A stretch of 64,000 nucleotides of DNA, taken from NCBI GenBank assembly GCA_947579665.1, contig CANPUZ010000057.1, positions 248,001 to 312,000 on the forward strand, read 5' to 3'. Position numbers and translations under genes: made by a program. Origin of the DNA: Sympetrum striolatum. Its lineage: Eukaryota; Arthropoda; Insecta; Odonata; Libellulidae. Under the pieces are notes generated by a model, which worked only from the letters and a program-made list of their open reading frames with translations, was not told the DNA's origin and did not search any database. Shown one piece after another: positions 47,473 through 58,180 of the stretch. Within the stretch, counting starts at the first letter, position 1; each line of letters opens with the position of its first letter.

Positions 47473-49241
47473 TTAACCTTTTCACGACAGTGGGCTTAGC
47501 GGAAAGTCTTTACCGTCTGCCGGAGGACTCCAGGAGAAATTCTTTCCTGATATACGGAGACACTTTTGAGAGTTGCTGCCCTCAGGTACAAAATTTGACT
47601 TTTTTTGAGTTCTCAGCCCCGGGACTTCTTACCCTATCGCCATAAACCCAGTGGGGGACCAACATGCAGTGGGTTAATCTGGCAGCGACTGGGACGGAGG
47701 AATTGTCAGGAACTTAATGCTTATGCACACGTTTTGGCAAATGATTATTTGTTGTCATTTTTGTCAGTCTAACATTGAAGATGAAAGCAATGTCTAGCGC
47801 TAAAGATGTACAACTTTTAAACAAAGTTCTAGTGTTAGTATGTACTTATTTACTCTACTTCCAAAACAGATAAATTTAATAAGGAATTAAACATCATTAA
47901 AATCATAGCCAAATCCAACGGATACAGCATCGCTCTCATTGAAAAACTTAAAAAAAGAAAATCAGGAACAAAGCCTTCCAAAAGATAACCCCCAGCCTCC
48001 TCCCCACCGACAAGACACCCATTACCTGGCGGAGGCTTCCCTTTCTGGGAAAATTGTCACACAAAATAAGCAATGTTTTTCCCCATAATAGGTATTAGAC
48101 CCGCGTTTCGCTCCCCCAACAATATACTAAGATTGCTAGGGAATTCAAAAGACAAAGACCCAAATAATCCAGTAGCAGGGTCTACGAACTCTCATGTGCT
48201 AACTGCCCCACCAAATATAACAGAAGGACTGGGAGAAACCCGTGCGTCAGAGCACCAAAGAGACTACCGCCTGAAGAGAGGACAACCTTTCTCAAGCTTC
48301 GCCATTCACCTCCTAGACAATGGGCATACCAGCGATTTCAAACCAAAACGCCTACATCAGGAGGAGAATTCCCACCGCCTAGACCTCCTGGAGGAAGTAA
48401 GGAGTATCCCGAAGGATGGCCAACGACCATTTATTCCTGAACACTTGTTCTCTCTATCAAGCAAGTTATTCCCACGATGCACCCACACCTCCCCCCATTT
48501 TTAACCCTTCCACTATCCTATATATGCTGTGACAAATATTTTCTCTGTGCCTGAAGATGTAAGCTCACTTATGAAACCGGTCGCAAAATAAATTTTCTAT
48601 GGAAAAGTAAGAAGTGTTTTCATTCTGCAAATGGCTTTCCACGAAGTCACGCCTTCTCATATCGATTATACTACTTCCAAAGGTTTGCATATAATAAAAT
48701 TTCCAAGTAAAAAGAGTTGAGGGACCCAAAGATGCCAAATCAAAGAGAACTAGGAAAGAGATAAAAAATATTATATAATTATTTATAATATAAAGATAGA
48801 ATTGGTTGTTACCATGAAATATGATATCAGTTATTATTGATGCTAGACTTTCACTTAAAAACTCCAAACGCTAAGCAAAGACAAGGAGTTCAATTCTGAT
48901 ATTATACTTTTTGAAAAAGCAACAAATATTTATTTAGTAAAGCGACTGGAAAAATAATTATACGACCACAAACCCTTTGTCATAATGAGGGTGCTAATAC
49001 GTCTAAGAGGTACTACCTGCTCCTGGGTACTGAGAGAAAGGCCTGACCCCCGCTGCGCTGGGTTCGGAAACAAAGAAGCACTAAACCAGTGAGAACCAGA
49101 AAGGGGGGAAAGCATTGCGATGGGAATATACGTCGTTCGTTCCCTAGCATAGGAAAATCTCCGATGGAAATTTCCAGCGTTCGTCTTCCTGGGCGAGAAA
49201 TCCACTGCCGGTATATCCGTAATTCGTAACGGAAGGGTTAA
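47473..49241. mobile_element. Possible TTAA-flanked (piggyBac-like) element ends
   Basis: At 47473 the sequence reads TTAACCTTTTCACGACAG. At 49241, reverse-complemented, it reads TTAACCCTTCCGTTACGA. A third TTAACCCACTGC occurs in reverse at 47677. TTAA followed by CCYTT is the established terminus type of piggyBac elements. The arms match only partly and a Penelope relic lies between them. These may be ends of different elements. Confidence 0.25.
47870..48615 (+). pseudogene. Penelope-like element relic, RT end plus GIY-YIG domain
   Basis: At 47878-47990 the frame reads FNKELNIIKIIAKSNGYSIA then LIEKLKKRKSGTKPSKR-stop, the end of the RT region. A linker follows: IRPAFRSPNNILRLLGNSKD at 48090-48160. 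A broken endonuclease gives GLGETRASEHQRDYRLKRGQ, FAIHLLDNGHTSDF and NSHRLDLLEEVRSI at 48225-48410. The frame at 48073-48504 (143 codons) covers much of it. The 3' end has ACCGGTCGCAAAATAAATTT at 48578-48597. The GIY...YIG part is scrambled (GSTNSHV), so it is inactive. This lineage differs from the relic at 45.5 kb. Confidence 0.8.
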
Positions 49242-49300
49242 TTTTATTGTTTAGCAATTTATAAATAAATAGAATACCCGCATATATCCTCCTAAGTATT
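48620..49300. other. Unassigned, includes G/C-richer block
   Basis: AT-rich until about 48950. Then a less AT-rich block at 49000-49240 contains several TCCCATCG/CGATGG and ATTTCC/GGAAAT words in both senses and ends at the TTAA word noted above. No coding. Confidence 0.35.
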
Positions 49301-50145
49301 AATATTTAAGGCTTCACACACCTCACTGTGAGAGTGTCAACACCACACTTCTTTGAACATACAAAATATTTCAATTCTATAAATAAAGCCCCTTAAAAGG
49401 ACTCCATACCCATATTCTAATATTGGTAGAACCAAGGAAAGACTCTTGTGATCCTACTTATAATTATATTTATGTGTCCCAGAATCACATGAATAAATCG
49501 GACATTCGCTGATATAGGACACATCGTATTTGGTACATAAAATACACAAGGTAAAGATAAAGTGACCATTACACTTATAAAACACAGTGATAATACATAT
49601 TTAATAAATTAAAAGTATATACATATACAGAAAAGAACATTAGGTTATATAAATACTATAATTATTATGATGAATTATTTAATGTCCACCTGTAAAAAAC
49701 TCATTTCACAGAGTAGTAACATCTCTCCAGTAAAAATACTTTCAACTTGCTTTTAAACAAGTTAATAGATTTTATGTTGTCTGGTAAGTGATTATACATT
49801 TTTGATTCTACAGCAATGGGATTTTTCGCAGAGATATGACCTTTGTGATGAGTAATTTGGATGGAAGAATTGGATCTGATGATTACGTACCTCATTATTA
49901 GTATTGAATTTGCAAATATTATTTTTGGTGAAGGGTCGATTCCAAAATTTAGCAAGAGCAAGCAAGAATATTCGCATATATCCTCCCAGTTCACCAGCTT
50001 CGAGAGGAAACAGTCCATCTTTTATCACATGAAATAAAACGAACTTGAGAATTAATTGCATCCTTCAAAGGCCACTGCATAAATAAATTCCCATCAAAAT
50101 GTAAACGAGGATAAAGAGGAAAGAACCATTCTTTTAGTACATTAT
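49300..50145 (-). pseudogene. LINE 3' end relic (minus)
   Basis: On the minus strand the frame at 50018-49701 ends GHISAKNPIAVESKMYNHLP, DNIKSINLFKSKLKVFLLER and CYYSVK. The pattern K-x-Y-N-x-L-P-x-x-I-K then F-K-x-x-L-K-x-F-L is the conserved C-terminus of CR1/Jockey-type LINEs. Upstream text is in shifted frames (WTVSSRSW, CEYSCLLLLNFGIDPSPK). A non-coding AT-rich 3' UTR follows toward 49300. The 5' side abuts mitochondrial-derived sequence near 50145. Confidence 0.65.
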
Positions 50146-50276
50146 ACAATGATCTAGGTATTAAGTTGATTTATCCCTTATTAATATAGATACTACCACT
50201 TCCCAACTGTTCATAAGTAATATTCGCTAAACACAATAAACCAGAAGAGCAAAGACCATGAGCAAGTATTAATATA

Positions 50277-50881
50277 CAGTAGAGGATCGTTTTGTCCGAA
50301 CTTTTCAGGACGGAGGCTGGTTCCATTAAGGAAATGTTCGGATAATAGGTATTATAACCTGAATGAGAAAAAGGAACTGAAAAATGGCTTTGAAGGGTTA
50401 CAGTACAAAATAAGTGACGATAATGCACATAAATATTAATGAAAACTTTTATTTAAAGAAAACTATACATGACTGTAAGGTTTTTCTTTTTGGAATGACA
50501 ACTTTTGAGTCAGATTCTGCAACAAATTGAGGAATTCAGTCCTTCTGTGATTTTATATAATGTATAGTTTTCCTGCTAATATTGTATTCCTGCTGAAGAT
50601 TTGATGAAATGACACCACGATCTAGTTTATTCATTATGTCCACTTTTAGCTGTAACATCATCACCTGTCTTTTTCTCTTGACGTTCCCACCACTTGAACT
50701 ATTTCTCTACACGTTTTCTTCTTATGTTTATCTATTTAGAAGGTTAATTAATATAAATACTTACTCGTGCACACCTTAAAAAGATCGGCGCAAAACACGC
50801 ATAATGGTGGCGTTCAAAATTACTGTATATCTATCGTGAAATATTCGTTGTTTGGATGTTCGGTTAAACAATCCTCTACTG
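50277..50881 (-). mobile_element. Tigger/pogo-type DNA transposon, deletion derivative
   Basis: The termini are CAGTAGAGGATCGTTTTGTC on the left and, reverse-complemented on the right, CAGTAGAGGATTGTTTAACC, both followed by CCGAAC or CGAACA. TATA stands on both sides (50273-50276, 50882-50885). Removing the element with one TATA restores the ND4 spacing of eight codons between WGL and AHGLC, whereas a TA-only duplication leaves +2. At 605 bp it keeps only the N-terminal part of a transposase (next entry). Confidence 0.85.
50470..50710 (-). pseudogene. Tigger/pogo transposase N-terminal HTH remnant
   Basis: The minus strand reads NVKRKRQVMMLQLKVDIMNK then LDRGVISSNLQQEYNISRKT and IHYIKSQKD, a TGA stop at 50536-50538, then IPQFVAESDSKVV. 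This is the psq/CENP-B-type helix-turn-helix that opens Tigger and other pogo transposases and binds the element's ends. The second DNA-binding domain and the DDE catalytic core are absent, which explains the short element. It also confirms the superfamily independently of the termini. Confidence 0.8.
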
Positions 50882-51294
50882 TATAGTAGAGTCTCTTAAG
50901 CCTCAATAAGTCATCAACCCAGCTAACACAATTCCCATATGAGCAACAGAAGAATAAGCAATTAATGATTTTAGATCAATCTGATACAAACAAATTAATC
51001 TAACAATAATTCCTCCTACTAAACAAACCCCTATTAATAAAAAATTAAATTTCACTCCCAAATAAGTAATAAATGAGAAAACTCGTAATAGGGAATTACC
51101 CCCTAACTTCAATAATAGCCGAAATCATATTCACGGAAATAGAGGCCTCAACATGAGGTAATCATAAATGAAACATGAATATAGGCATCAAAAAAGCAAG
51201 AATTAAAGAAAAATATATAAAAATTGTAAAAGAATAGTTCTGAATAAAAATATAAAAGTTTAAAGTTTCATAACAAAAATAAAAATTAAAAAAA

Positions 51295-51954
51295 TCTGAT
51301 GTGTCCAACACATGACTTTCCCCGTATTAATTGAAAAGAGAAGCCTATGCCGGTAATAAATAAATAACTCCAAAACAATGAGTGGTACAGGAACATGTTT
51401 CATACAAAAGTTGTAGGAAAATACATTATCTATTACTTTGGTGCATAATTGTATATACCTACACTGCATTCTGACAGAGATAAGTATGAAAAACTTCCAT
51501 TCCTGGATAAACAACAACTTCCAGTTAACCATTATTCAATGTAAAAATGTAAAATATTTCCTACAAAAGTTGTAGTAAAGTACATTATCTATAACTTTTG
51601 TGTGTAAATGTTTATACCTATATTGCATTTTAACAGAGATATATAAGAAAAGAAATTTTGTTCCGGATAAACCGCAACTTCCGGTTGAGCGATATTCACC
51701 AAAAACTAATCAACTTTTGGCATTGATAGGAAAATTCTAAATATGAATTTTGAAAATGATTTGATAATTACATTTTAAGATAGAGATCCCACAAACTTTT
51801 TAACCACAGACAGACAGACACACAGACGGACATGTTGGGGAAAATAGCTAAAACATGTTCTATGGGCCCCAAAACATCTATTTCCATTGAAATCTGGAGG
51901 TCGAATTTTTTCGCGAATACAATACTTTCTCTATACTACGTATAGGGAGAAAGT
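51295..51954 (-). mobile_element. Diverged HTE copy
   Basis: It starts TCTGATGTGTCCAACACATG then ACTTTCCCC, and ends in the foldback ACTTTCTCTATACTACGTAT then GGGAGAAAGT. Near the foldback it has GACAGACAGACACACAGACG and GGGGAAAATAGC. The interior carries the duplicated AAAGTTGTAGTAAAGTACAT and GACAGAGATA words. It lies directly upstream (minus sense) of the ND4 insert. Subfamily as at 46748-47315. Confidence 0.7.
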
Positions 51955-52296
51955 AATAATTGTTACCAGTGTTACCTTTGCCCAGATTTCTACACAAGCG
52001 TTCATAAAAAGGGACTTCTTTTGGCTCAAGCAAAAGAACAGAAAGACCCTCTCTTCCGCTTCTGTGCATGTAAGTCTGTGAAAAAGAATTTTAAATCGAT
52101 ATATTAATAATAATGAAATTATTACGGGTATTAAACGCATATACTTAATACATAATATAAAAGCACATATAGAATAAAGCAAAACACACAAGTAAATTCA
52201 AATAACTCAATAACAAAGAAAAAAAGGTCTCTCTCAAAGGTCCTCATCCAAAGGTGGTGCGAACACCACCACTGACTCCTCCTCCTCACTTAAGAA

Positions 52297-52590
52297 CTGA
52301 CTAATGAAGAGATAAAACAGTATGTGGGCAATGACTTCAAGCCACTTATGAGAGTAGATACTTTCCCATGCCATACACAGGCAGTTGAAAGATACGTTAA
52401 GCCAGTGACCGAAGCTTCAAGTAAAGTATGTGGACACAGTTCCAGAAACGGCTATATTACAACCACATTACCGTCACACTCAGAGATTCCAACGATTACA
52501 CACAAATCCGAATTTCGTTGTTTATCGATAGATAAAGACGCGAAAGGAAACATAAAGAGAGAAAGCGAAATAAATATGTACATATTGTAA
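52297..52590 (+). pseudogene. Fragment of a multicopy insect ORF (HTQAVER motif)
   Basis: The frame reads LTNEEIKQYVGNDFKPLMRV, DTFPCHTQAVERYVKPVTEA, SSKVCGHSSRNGYITTTLPS, HSEIPTITHKSEFRCL. The pattern H-T-Q-A-V-E-R-x-V-K-x-V-T-E-A-S-x-x-V-C-G is one I recall from uncharacterised, often multicopy insect proteins, probably transposon-related. Function is unknown. Sequence before 52297 and after 52560 does not continue it, so it is a fragment. Confidence 0.45.
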
Positions 52591-53335
52591 ATAACACACC
52601 CTACATTGGATGGTTGGTTGGGTAGGGTGTGGGTGGAACTCGAATTGCAGCCACTTCCCCGTGGTGAGTTCTGGGTCGTTTTCTAAACGAAATGAGCGAA
52701 GATCTGCACCAAAAATTGAATATTGAAACAAAATATTAGCAAATATTTACCATTAGAAAATTTCTAAATTATCTGAAAGGAAACCGCCTCTCTGTCCAAA
52801 TAGGCTACACTGCTGTTTCTGACGAAGCTGCACGACCGAATTCCACTTGAATATCAAAGTTTATATTATATGTTTGGATTTAAATATATTATTGTTATTA
52901 TTTATTACCCAATTATCATTGTAATAGAGTTAAACTATAGCATCTCTAAAAGTTGTATGATTAAAATGTACTAAACTGTCACACTTTGAAATTTTGCAAA
53001 AAACTACAAATTTTTCTCATTTTGCACTTTGTTGCACGACCGGAAGATATGAAACAAATGTACAATAAGTGCATATAAATTGATTTCACATACTTTTAGT
53101 AGTTAATTCATGGTATAGGAACGCAATTAAAACCATCTGGCAGGTTTAAAAAATTATGAAAAATTAAGGTTTTTCACAATTTTTTGCTAACTTCGATGGC
53201 ATTGCGAGACCGGAAGACAAATTTATAAAAAAATAATAATTAGTGCTTTTTTCATGTCTTTACCAATCGCAACTTTTCCGCACTACAGCGATCTGAAATT
53301 AAAAAAAAAGTATTTTTCGAACCACCCTACTGTTG

Positions 53336-53431
53336 ATGTCAGTACCTGTACCAAAGACCATCACAGGAAGACAGTATACTTTGCCAGAGGACATAAATGC
53401 AGCAGTGGAAAAGGCCCGGAGTAGGATAAAG
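53336..53431 (+). other. Possible exon with 5' splice site
   Basis: An ATG frame of 32 codons reads MSVPVPKTITGRQYTLPEDI then NAAVEKARSRIK and ends exactly at AAG followed by GTATGT, a good donor site. A CAG acceptor-like site lies upstream at about 53286. The Y-T-x-x-D-I-x-x-A-V pattern faintly recalls the start of psq-type helix-turn-helix domains. Too short to assign. Confidence 0.3.
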
Positions 53432-53439
53432 GTATGTAT

Positions 53440-55360
53440 TGAGCAAAATATTTCCTATTTATTTACCCATTTGCAATAATATCATAAATTCATATAATTG
53501 CTAAAACAGTGGTATTTTAAACACATTGGACCCTGGGATGATATCAAAAGTAATTAGATGGACACTTAAAAGAATGATATGTGTTCAGAGGAATCTCAAT
53601 TCTCACACTCAAAGAACCTTAAAGCCCTGAGATATAGGTGTCGTGACCTACCGTTTTACATGCATCGTTAAAATAAATTATAGAGACACTATCAATCCTG
53701 GGAGCAACTTCAGGTTTGTATTTCCTGAAAGAGGATGGATAGTGTGTGTTAGTAAAAAAATTCATTCTCCTTCTTGGTGTCCCTTTTTTGTTATTAGAAG
53801 TTGAAAAGGTGGCATTAAAAAACAAAAAACATAAGCAGAGTAGTAGTTTTCAGTAAATTCTTCAATAAATTAGTCCAACATTAGCCCAAACCTCATACCA
53901 ATTCAAAGTTGATAATGTTTACAGTGTTCATACAAATTTTAATGGCTTTAACAAGTTATATATGAATTTTACATGTTTTTGAAAATATAATTTTTGGTGG
54001 AAATTTGTCATAACTGCCATTTTTGAATATTTATAACATAAAAAGTTGACAAGTGAGAATCTTTGTGATAACAATTTTGAAAACTAGAGTTACATGTTCA
54101 TGGCATCTTAAATTTCTACTAGCTTTGCTGCCTAATTTAATTTTTTATAAGGGTACGAAAAAGGTAGATTTGCATGTTTCGACTCATGGGCAGATTTTTA
54201 CTTCGTGCCATGGTGCATAGAAAAACTCATATCTTAGAAAGTAGAAGCATTTGGGCTAAAAGACTTAGGAATTTTCTTAACTAAGGTTGGAAATAACGTC
54301 AGGGAAAATTATGTGAAAATCTGAGATGGTGAATGACCCACATAGTAATGCTAAATATCTGTTGTACCTGGTTTACGGAAAAATTCTTTTCTCCCTCTAG
54401 AAAATGTTTGATTTCCAGGAATTTTACACAGTAGATAGAGGCATCCTTGCGCATTAAAATGATATATGTTTTTTGTTGTGAAAAAACGAAAAAAGAGGCA
54501 ATGGCAGTGTTTTATGTACGACAACTACCGAAATCCATGACCTCCTTATTGGATTTTTCAGTAGCTATAGCTTCCCGTCACCAGAAGCTCGCTAAAAGCC
54601 GAAATATCGGCATCAAAAGTAGTGAAAGAGATAATTTTCGCAGATTTATATCTAAAGAATAAAGGCAGTGACATAAAAGTGTTTTATCATTATATAATGT
54701 GCAATCTTTACTCTGTCTATAAAAGCAATAATTATAATTCTAGTGTCACACATAAAGGAGATATGAATTTCTTCCGTAAACGGTACAACGGATATTTACA
54801 ATAGTAACTAAGGAAGCTTTACCTGATTTTATCCACTTCAGAGTAATGGGCATATACACCCTGTATCAGTATCCAAAGGCGTAGCCACAACTATCTACGG
54901 CGACGCGGCATTCTCTCTTGCTTTTGAGGAGCCTCCAACAAGAACAGCTGTCTGGAAAAGCGAATTTAAACTTTAAAGATGAATCAAGTTCTTCCTAAAA
55001 TTATAATTCAGATTCAACTATGAAAATACAGTCATAGAATGCTAAACAGCTGCCTTTGAGTTTTAATGTGGCGAAAATTAATAAAATATAGCCATAATGA
55101 AAGCATTCATTTTTTATAGAACCCTTCAAAATTATTATGAGATAGGAAAATATTTCAATAAACCAAGAGGGTTCGTTACAAATCCATTTTGCTAGCTTTT
55201 ATTGGGTCTCTTAGCAAGCCCAAATGGCTAATTCTTGCTGAGAATTTGATGTAATTAGAAACAGTGAAAACAAAAACTTATTGCCAACTTTGATATATGT
55301 GTACTTGGCAACTGCTATAAGATGTTTATAGACTAGAATCGCTAACTCTCTGGTCGTTGT
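53440..55360. other. No recognised gene
   Basis: AT-rich sequence with short open frames (for example near 54447-54662) that match nothing I know. It could be intronic or intergenic. No repeat termini were identified. Confidence 0.4.
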
Positions 55361-55369
55361 TAGAACAAG

Positions 55370-55636
55370 AGCCCACAATTTATTGGTGTTTTGGGGATTT
55401 ATTTTCTCCTCTACCACAGAGAATGGAATATTTGTCAACCACTCTCTCACAAGTTAACTCATCCTCTCTCTGTTCACTAATCTCCGCTAAATCACAATCC
55501 ATTCCCTCATCATCATCCTCAGAGTTGATTTCTCCATCACTAATTACTAGTTACTATCCTCTGAGTTGCATTCTGCGTCCTCCAAGTTGCTTTCTTCCTC
55601 TGCATCTTCCTCACAGCTAAGATCACTTTCCTCGGC
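55370..55636 (-). pseudogene. Acidic exon-like relic
   Basis: On the minus strand a good acceptor (TCTTTATTTCTAG at about 55637) precedes EESDLSCEEDAEEESNLEDA, ECNSEDSN and two stops. A shifted frame then gives ISDGEINSEDDDEGMDCDLA, EISEQREDELTCERVV and DKYSILCGRGENKSPKHQ-stop. It looks like an acidic N-terminal region broken by one frameshift. It could belong to a transposase or a host nuclear protein. Confidence 0.3.
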
Positions 55637-56571
55637 TAGAAATAAAGATTTGCTAGTGAATCATAAATATAAATGGCTTCAAATGTAATAAGACATGAAT
55701 ACCAAGTTTCTGTTGTCTTAGTTAAGAAAGTAGATTGTAAATGTGAAAGGAATAGTTCATAATAAATATAAGATATTACCGTGAGTTTCTTTTAATGAGT
55801 TCGCCCATTTATTTAGGTGCGCATTCTGTAACATACTTTTTTCGAAAGCATGGCCGAAAGGGCCGAAAAAAGTAAACAAAGCTTATGCAGGCTGTTCAAG
55901 TGACCTTTTTCAATCAATGAACATATACTCTGATCGATCTATGAGTGGAAATGTGATATACGAAGCCCTAAACTTCGTATACAATTTAGAAGTAAGAATT
56001 ACCTCTTGCTGGTTTGTAGTTAGTACTTAGTGATATTATTAATACGTGATATTGTTCTAAAAGACCGCTCACACAATAACTTGTACAAACTATGCATCGA
56101 GTAAACAGACATTGAGAGCGAATGAAGATTCAACCACTTTTTCTTATGTATTTAGATGGCCAAAATGTGTAAGTACGCTTTTGCACGTACATTGGCTTGC
56201 CATACATATCTTCTAGTCCTAGACTCCCTCTTCGTTGGGATGGTCCCGGTCTAATTTTCCCGATTTGATTGAAAACTCAGATTAATTAAAAGTGTGAGGT
56301 ACCGGAATCCAGAAACGTATGGATAAGACAAAGGATATGACTTAACTGCGCTCATATTGGAGGAATCTAACAAACTCGTAAAATGTGATGAAACACATAA
56401 GTTTTTAAGCGACTCACCAGTTATCTTTCGTTTTAACTCCCTTAAAAACTTAACATGTACTGGTTTTTCTCCAGCGAAGTATTGTAACCCTGTATATACA
56501 TGCACGGTGATTACAACACATGATTACGAATAACGTTGTATGATTAATATTTCCGAGACGATGGTCTCCCT

Positions 56572-57061
56572 TCTCATAGATCTCCAACTTCATGCCGAAT
56601 TTCAAGTTTCCATGCCATCGGGAAAGGGTCCAAAAAAAAAAATCATTAAAATCGCCTCAATACATTTTAAGTGTGAGATTTTTGTCCTGACCTAGCATCG
56701 AACCGTGGATATTCTTTGAAGCTGTCTTTTAGAATTTCATAAGATATATACGGCTTCTAGCAATATCTCGAATACCACCTCTCTGCTTTTTCGGAAGAGC
56801 TAAAAAAAAATTTCAAAAATCTCTACCATGTATTTTATCTTCGTGAAGAAAATCAGGACTAAGGGGCCTTCAAGAATCGAACCCATGACACTGAGGTTCA
56901 AAGTTGGTGGTGTTTTTTTTCTGGTTTTTACACTTAATGGACACTACATCGTAAAAATTTCAAGTCGGTGGCACTTGTGGAACATGGTTAGAATTTTGAT
57001 CCCCATTGAGTGAGTGAGTGTATATTAGGTATATATGGAGAAGCGTCTATATATAATAGAT
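56572..57061 (-). mobile_element. MAE partial copy (minus)
   Basis: It begins inside a module (CCGAATTTCAAGTTTCCATG), with reverse cores near 56697 and 56877. It goes on to CTACATCGTAAAAATTTCAA, and then a terminus at 57032-57061 (GGAGAAGCGTCTATATATAA). The two or three outer modules are missing. Its terminus touches that of the next copy. Confidence 0.65.
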
Positions 57062-57548
57062 ATCTATTATACATAGAGGCTTCTCCGGATTCATTCATGT
57101 ACCTATATAGATAGATAGGATACTAATTCACAGGCTAAACCACAAGCGTCATTGACTTGAAATTTTTTCGACCTATCGGCTATGACGTGACCAGTAATTA
57201 TTAAGTGACCGTAATCGCCAGAAATTTGCGATTTTGAACCTCAGTGTCATAGGTTTGATTCGAGAGGGCCCCAAAGTCCCGATTTTTTCCGTTTAAATGC
57301 ATTGCATTTATTTTTTGGAATTAAAAAAAAATACTTCCCAGATAGGTAGAGAATTAAAACTCAAGGAGCCAATAGACATGGTCAGGATCTATTCATAAAA
57401 TTAATTATTTTTACAGAAAATAATCTAGGTTCGATGCTAGGACGATGCAAAAATCGGCCGTTTAAAATACATTGAGGTAGTTTTTCATTATTTTTTTCAT
57501 GCACTTATCGAAATGATAGGAAGTTCTTGCTTATATGGAAGATGTATA
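57062..57548 (+). mobile_element. MAE partial copy (plus)
   Basis: The terminus at 57062-57097 lies head to head with the preceding MAE. GGATACTAATTCACAGGC at 57118 and modules with cores near 57252 and 57428 follow, then the variant module. It stops at about 57548 where TTAACCCTTCAAGGACTG begins, so it looks truncated or interrupted there. Confidence 0.65.
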
Positions 57549-58170
57549 TTAACCCTTCAAGGACTGACATTTCAATATGGGAACGGACTGCAGCTGGGTT
57601 CTCTAGGTAGCTAAACAATATCTTGAGTGTCATAATATGGTCAGTAAATGTTATTTTGTGGGCTAAGAGGGTCCTTAGTTTCATTTGATTTTTGGCGCAG
57701 TTAAGTCAAGGGAAATATTTCTTGTGATTTTTAGAAAAACAGGGAATTTTTGAGATGGATCCTTCTGGCAACAAATTTTTATAAGTTTTACTGTTTTTAA
57801 TTTAAAGTAGTCTTTTGCTTGTATAACTTTAGTATGATGTTCTAATCATCGAAAGAAATTAAATAGAGCAGAATTTGAGGTTATTTGTTGTTGTTATAAC
57901 TTTGTTTATTGATGCATTCCCATATGGGCATGTAAGGCCTTCCCACTACTACGTGACTTCCTCGCCGATGGCTGTCAAGGAAAGCTGTATATTGTATACG
58001 AGTAAAATGCAGCTGGCTGCAACAACAAATGATTCCAAATTAGGTACGAAGTTTCTTCCTCACACAGAAAAAGAATGCCTAAGATTAGACCTCAGTTCTA
58101 GCAAAAAAATTCTATCCTTTTTCTTCACTTATTACACTTTTGGTATGTTGCAGATAAAATATTGTTAAAT
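57549..58170. other. Segment starting with a piggyBac-like TTAACCCTT end
   Basis: It opens TTAACCCTTCAAGGACTG exactly where the MAE copy breaks. TTAA plus CCCTT is the piggyBac-type terminus, but I found no matching inverted end before the next MAE at 58181. An ATG frame at 57875-58168 (97 codons) shows no family features. Confidence 0.3.
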
Positions 58171-58180
58171 TTAGAAGACA

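Larger units (their letters stand above)
50146..51255 (-). pseudogene. ND4: Nuclear copy of mitochondrial ND4 (NUMT), split by a transposon
   Basis: With the invertebrate mitochondrial code (TGA as Trp, AGA as Ser), the minus strand reads from about 51240: [32 protein letters not shown], then after a frameshift [58 protein letters not shown]. After the 605-bp insert it continues [29 protein letters not shown] and an in-frame TAA. These are central ND4 segments of complex I. The Lys-Ala after the LWLP is missing. About 500 bp of mtDNA is present. It uses TGA codons and has frameshifts, so it is not expressed as protein. Confidence 0.9.

Noticed and set aside
57875..58168. 97-codon frame
   Set aside because: No family features, AT-rich flanks, and no splice or promoter context. 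Chance frame is likely.
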